A DNA stretch of 64,000 nt from Bryobacterales bacterium. Lineage in GTDB: Bacteria > Acidobacteriota > Terriglobia > Bryobacterales > Bryobacteraceae. The stretch covers positions 1-64,000 of the forward strand of contig JADLCT010000059.1 in the NCBI GenBank assembly GCA_020847045.1, given 5' to 3'. A model generated the notes under the pieces. That model was not told the DNA's origin and did no database searches. It was given only the letters and a program-made list of their open reading frames with translations. A program made the position numbers and the translations under genes. This document shows, piece after piece, positions 63,401 to 64,000 of the stretch. Within the stretch, counting starts at the first letter, position 1. The number at the start of each line of letters is the position of its first letter.

Positions 63401-64000
63401 GCCTGAAAATTGTTCGTGAGCACCGCGACTTCCTGGATCGCCTCAAGACTGGGTGTTACCGTCGTCTTGGTGTCGCTGCCATGGTCCACGTTGCTGCCGC
63501 CGTCCAGGTTCACCTGTGTGCTGTTATGAGCCTTGCCGTTGACGCGGAAGTCGCCGTACCCGTCATAGCCGGCTTCACGGCCATTGATCGCGTTCACGTT
63601 GCGTGGAGTGGAGCCTGGAATCACCTTCAACAGCGTGGACCAGTTACGTCCCTGCAGCGGCATCTCAGTTACCTGCTTGGCCTGAATGGTCTCGTTGCGG
63701 ACGGCATTTTCGGTGATGAGAAGCGGAATCTCCGCCGAGACATCGACCGTGGTGACGGGACCCTGGCTGACGTCGAGCGCCACGCGCCCCAAGCTCACGT
63801 TCTGGAAAGCGTTCACTTCCAGACCGTTTACCACTTTGCTGCCGAAGCCGGTGGCCGAGATAGTGATTTTGTAGGTGCTGGCGATCAACGAAGGAATGCT
63901 AAAAACACCAACTTCATTGGTGAGCACCGTGCGCTCTGTGTTGGTGGATAGTTGGACGATGCGGACAGTGGCTCCGGGTATGGCGGCGTCGGACGAGTCC
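60478..64000 (-). CDS. Oar-like TonB-dependent receptor (5' end beyond window)
   Basis: At least 1170 residues are visible; the frame continues to the right edge, where it still encodes the carboxypeptidase-regulatory domain (AAIPGATVRIVQLSTNTE, TNEVGVFSIPSL). The plug follows (ALEAIQEVAVLTNNFQAEYG, SGVVVNIVTKSG), then the barrel, ending VEIGIRFKF with a terminal aromatic. A GTG inside the frame at 63927 is not the true start. It frames the glycan region with the receptor at 35824. No SusD-type partner is visible downstream; the next gene is the TIM-barrel-like protein. Confidence 0.9.
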   Translation of the reverse strand, partial: DSSDAAIPGATVRIVQLSTNTERTVLTNEVGVFSIPSLIASTYKITISATGFGSKVVNGLEVNAFQNVSLGRVALDVSQGPVTTVDVSAEIPLLITENAVRNETIQAKQVTEMPLQGRNWSTLLKVIPGSTPRNVNAINGREAGYDGYGDFRVNGKAHNSTQVNLDGGSNVDHGSDTKTTVTPSLEAIQEVAVLTNNFQAEYGNRSGVVVNIVTKSGTNAWHGTAWDYLRNEAFTATPWNQAFFGLPKPRYRYNYFGGNLGGPIKKDKLFFFFNHENLKQDTPTITAQVRVPTDLERVGDFSQTVNPNGVRPTIYLPGTQASGSPQVLPNNIIPANMINPLGKAILALYPAPNLKNETNNNYLNQYSRNDKKYLNVAKVDWNINGTTRAYVRFNYDYQRYRDLVTWAANGNLPFTTTGWNRPDKALTANVTKVFSSTVVSETLFNWQKDFVDAPLSILQDPDKVDPAKVGLSGLPLAFPTTSSILPQISNTGFTDFNFNRFPWYAKAPEYQFVQTMSWTKGSHLFKWGAQYILNKKDEINAAIDKGNFNFGVNAASQFDWGYGPANVLTGALSQFTQVSNQSIKRSKFQDFHAFVQDTWKVTSKLTLDYGVRLYHTPTEYNYEPNKTMDAMFVPGLWDPARAPRYYVPNPLNTRTLIDPAHPNSPLPASVFAALLYSLVPGSGDPLNGIVPLGGRNGNAGIRNPNWLLFAPRGGLAYQVAPKTVLRVGFGWSYNRPTIGQATGTFQNGLAESVDFRQTSFGTLNSPGVSRLSPRSFGAFDESSNAVPTVYDYSVSIQRELPLQVVLDVAYIGNVQRHQTMQFDINQVLPGTAWRSEFRDPRLAGNNFAGPVSASNPGPLPGTQAVDSNLMRPFAGYSSLNLITNVGNASYNSLQWSLNKRYSKGLSVQFSHTWSKLLLDSESQGPFYYRWKDYAGYMANEHRVHVVALNYTYDLPKLSQKLGWNNSVARQVLDGWGVAHMMNFYSGRPLTPTLGLQYANNNQGVANLNSIFTGSPDIAPRIVPSRNPNTGTGNREAMFDLEPFGVPSMPTDGTGSRNYLWSAGTFSNDINVSKTFPIRERMGLELRASFFNPFNQVRRQDLNTGFTFKMKGGQLSDGYYLYNSPGQLVTNLVERLPNSTEAEKYNQFRSGVGHDNMTSVMDMRRVEIGIRFKF

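Noticed and set aside
1-64000. CRISPR arrays, rRNA genes, riboswitches
   Set aside because: No regularly spaced direct repeats, rRNA-like stretches or recognised aptamer cores were seen when reading both strands.

Overview
The window looks like a GC-rich Acidobacteria chromosome, most likely from the Bryobacterales/Solibacter group. This is an inference from gene content: a kelch protein with the C-terminal module common in Solibacter-type genomes, Oar-like TonB-dependent receptors with carboxypeptidase-regulatory N-termini, many secreted glycan-active proteins, and an ECF sigma/anti-sigma pair. No rRNA, intact tRNA or CRISPR array was seen.

Region 1 (1-21.5 kb) is mostly housekeeping and accessory metabolism. 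The 5' end of a transposase sits at the left edge. A run of ten tightly spaced plus-strand genes (1335-8705) encodes two short-chain dehydrogenases, two tiny membrane proteins, a heme-membrane/Rieske fusion, a secreted cysteine-containing protein, a bifunctional ornithine-lipid synthase (OlsF type), a DoxX-like protein, an exported peroxiredoxin and LtrA. On the minus strand a compact set follows: DinB-like, NRDE/TANGO2-like and an unusual DedA/ATP-grasp fusion. Then come an aquaporin, a GMC oxidoreductase, a secreted double-VOC protein, a DM13-like protein, a kelch protein, the sigma/anti-sigma pair and a GH63-like glycosidase.

Region 2 (21.6-35.4 kb) shows the marks of transfer. It opens with the 3' part of a tRNA-Thr(CGT) gene broken at the anticodon stem/loop, followed by the right end of an ISL3-type insertion sequence. 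It closes with a tyrosine-recombinase gene that has lost its middle and now splits a TonB-receptor gene from its 5' part. Between them lie an RND tripartite efflux operon with a tandem universal stress protein, a quercetinase-like bicupin and a large secreted PHP-like protein. I read this as a decayed integrative element or island of about 13.5 kb.

Region 3 (35.8-64 kb) resembles a polysaccharide/sugar-acid utilisation region framed by two Oar-type receptors. It holds a six-hairpin-like secreted protein, an ACS-type transporter divergent from a four-gene catabolic operon (metallohydrolase, enolase-superfamily racemase/cycloisomerase, lactonase-like amidohydrolase, HpcH/HpaI aldolase), an esterase, an FG-GAP propeller protein, another alpha/beta hydrolase, alanine racemase, a pectate-lyase-like double beta-helix protein, a GHL6-type glycosidase and an uncharacterised TIM-barrel-like protein. 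Coordinates of starts were chosen from ribosome-binding sites, overlaps and signal peptides; functions rest on motif reading only.
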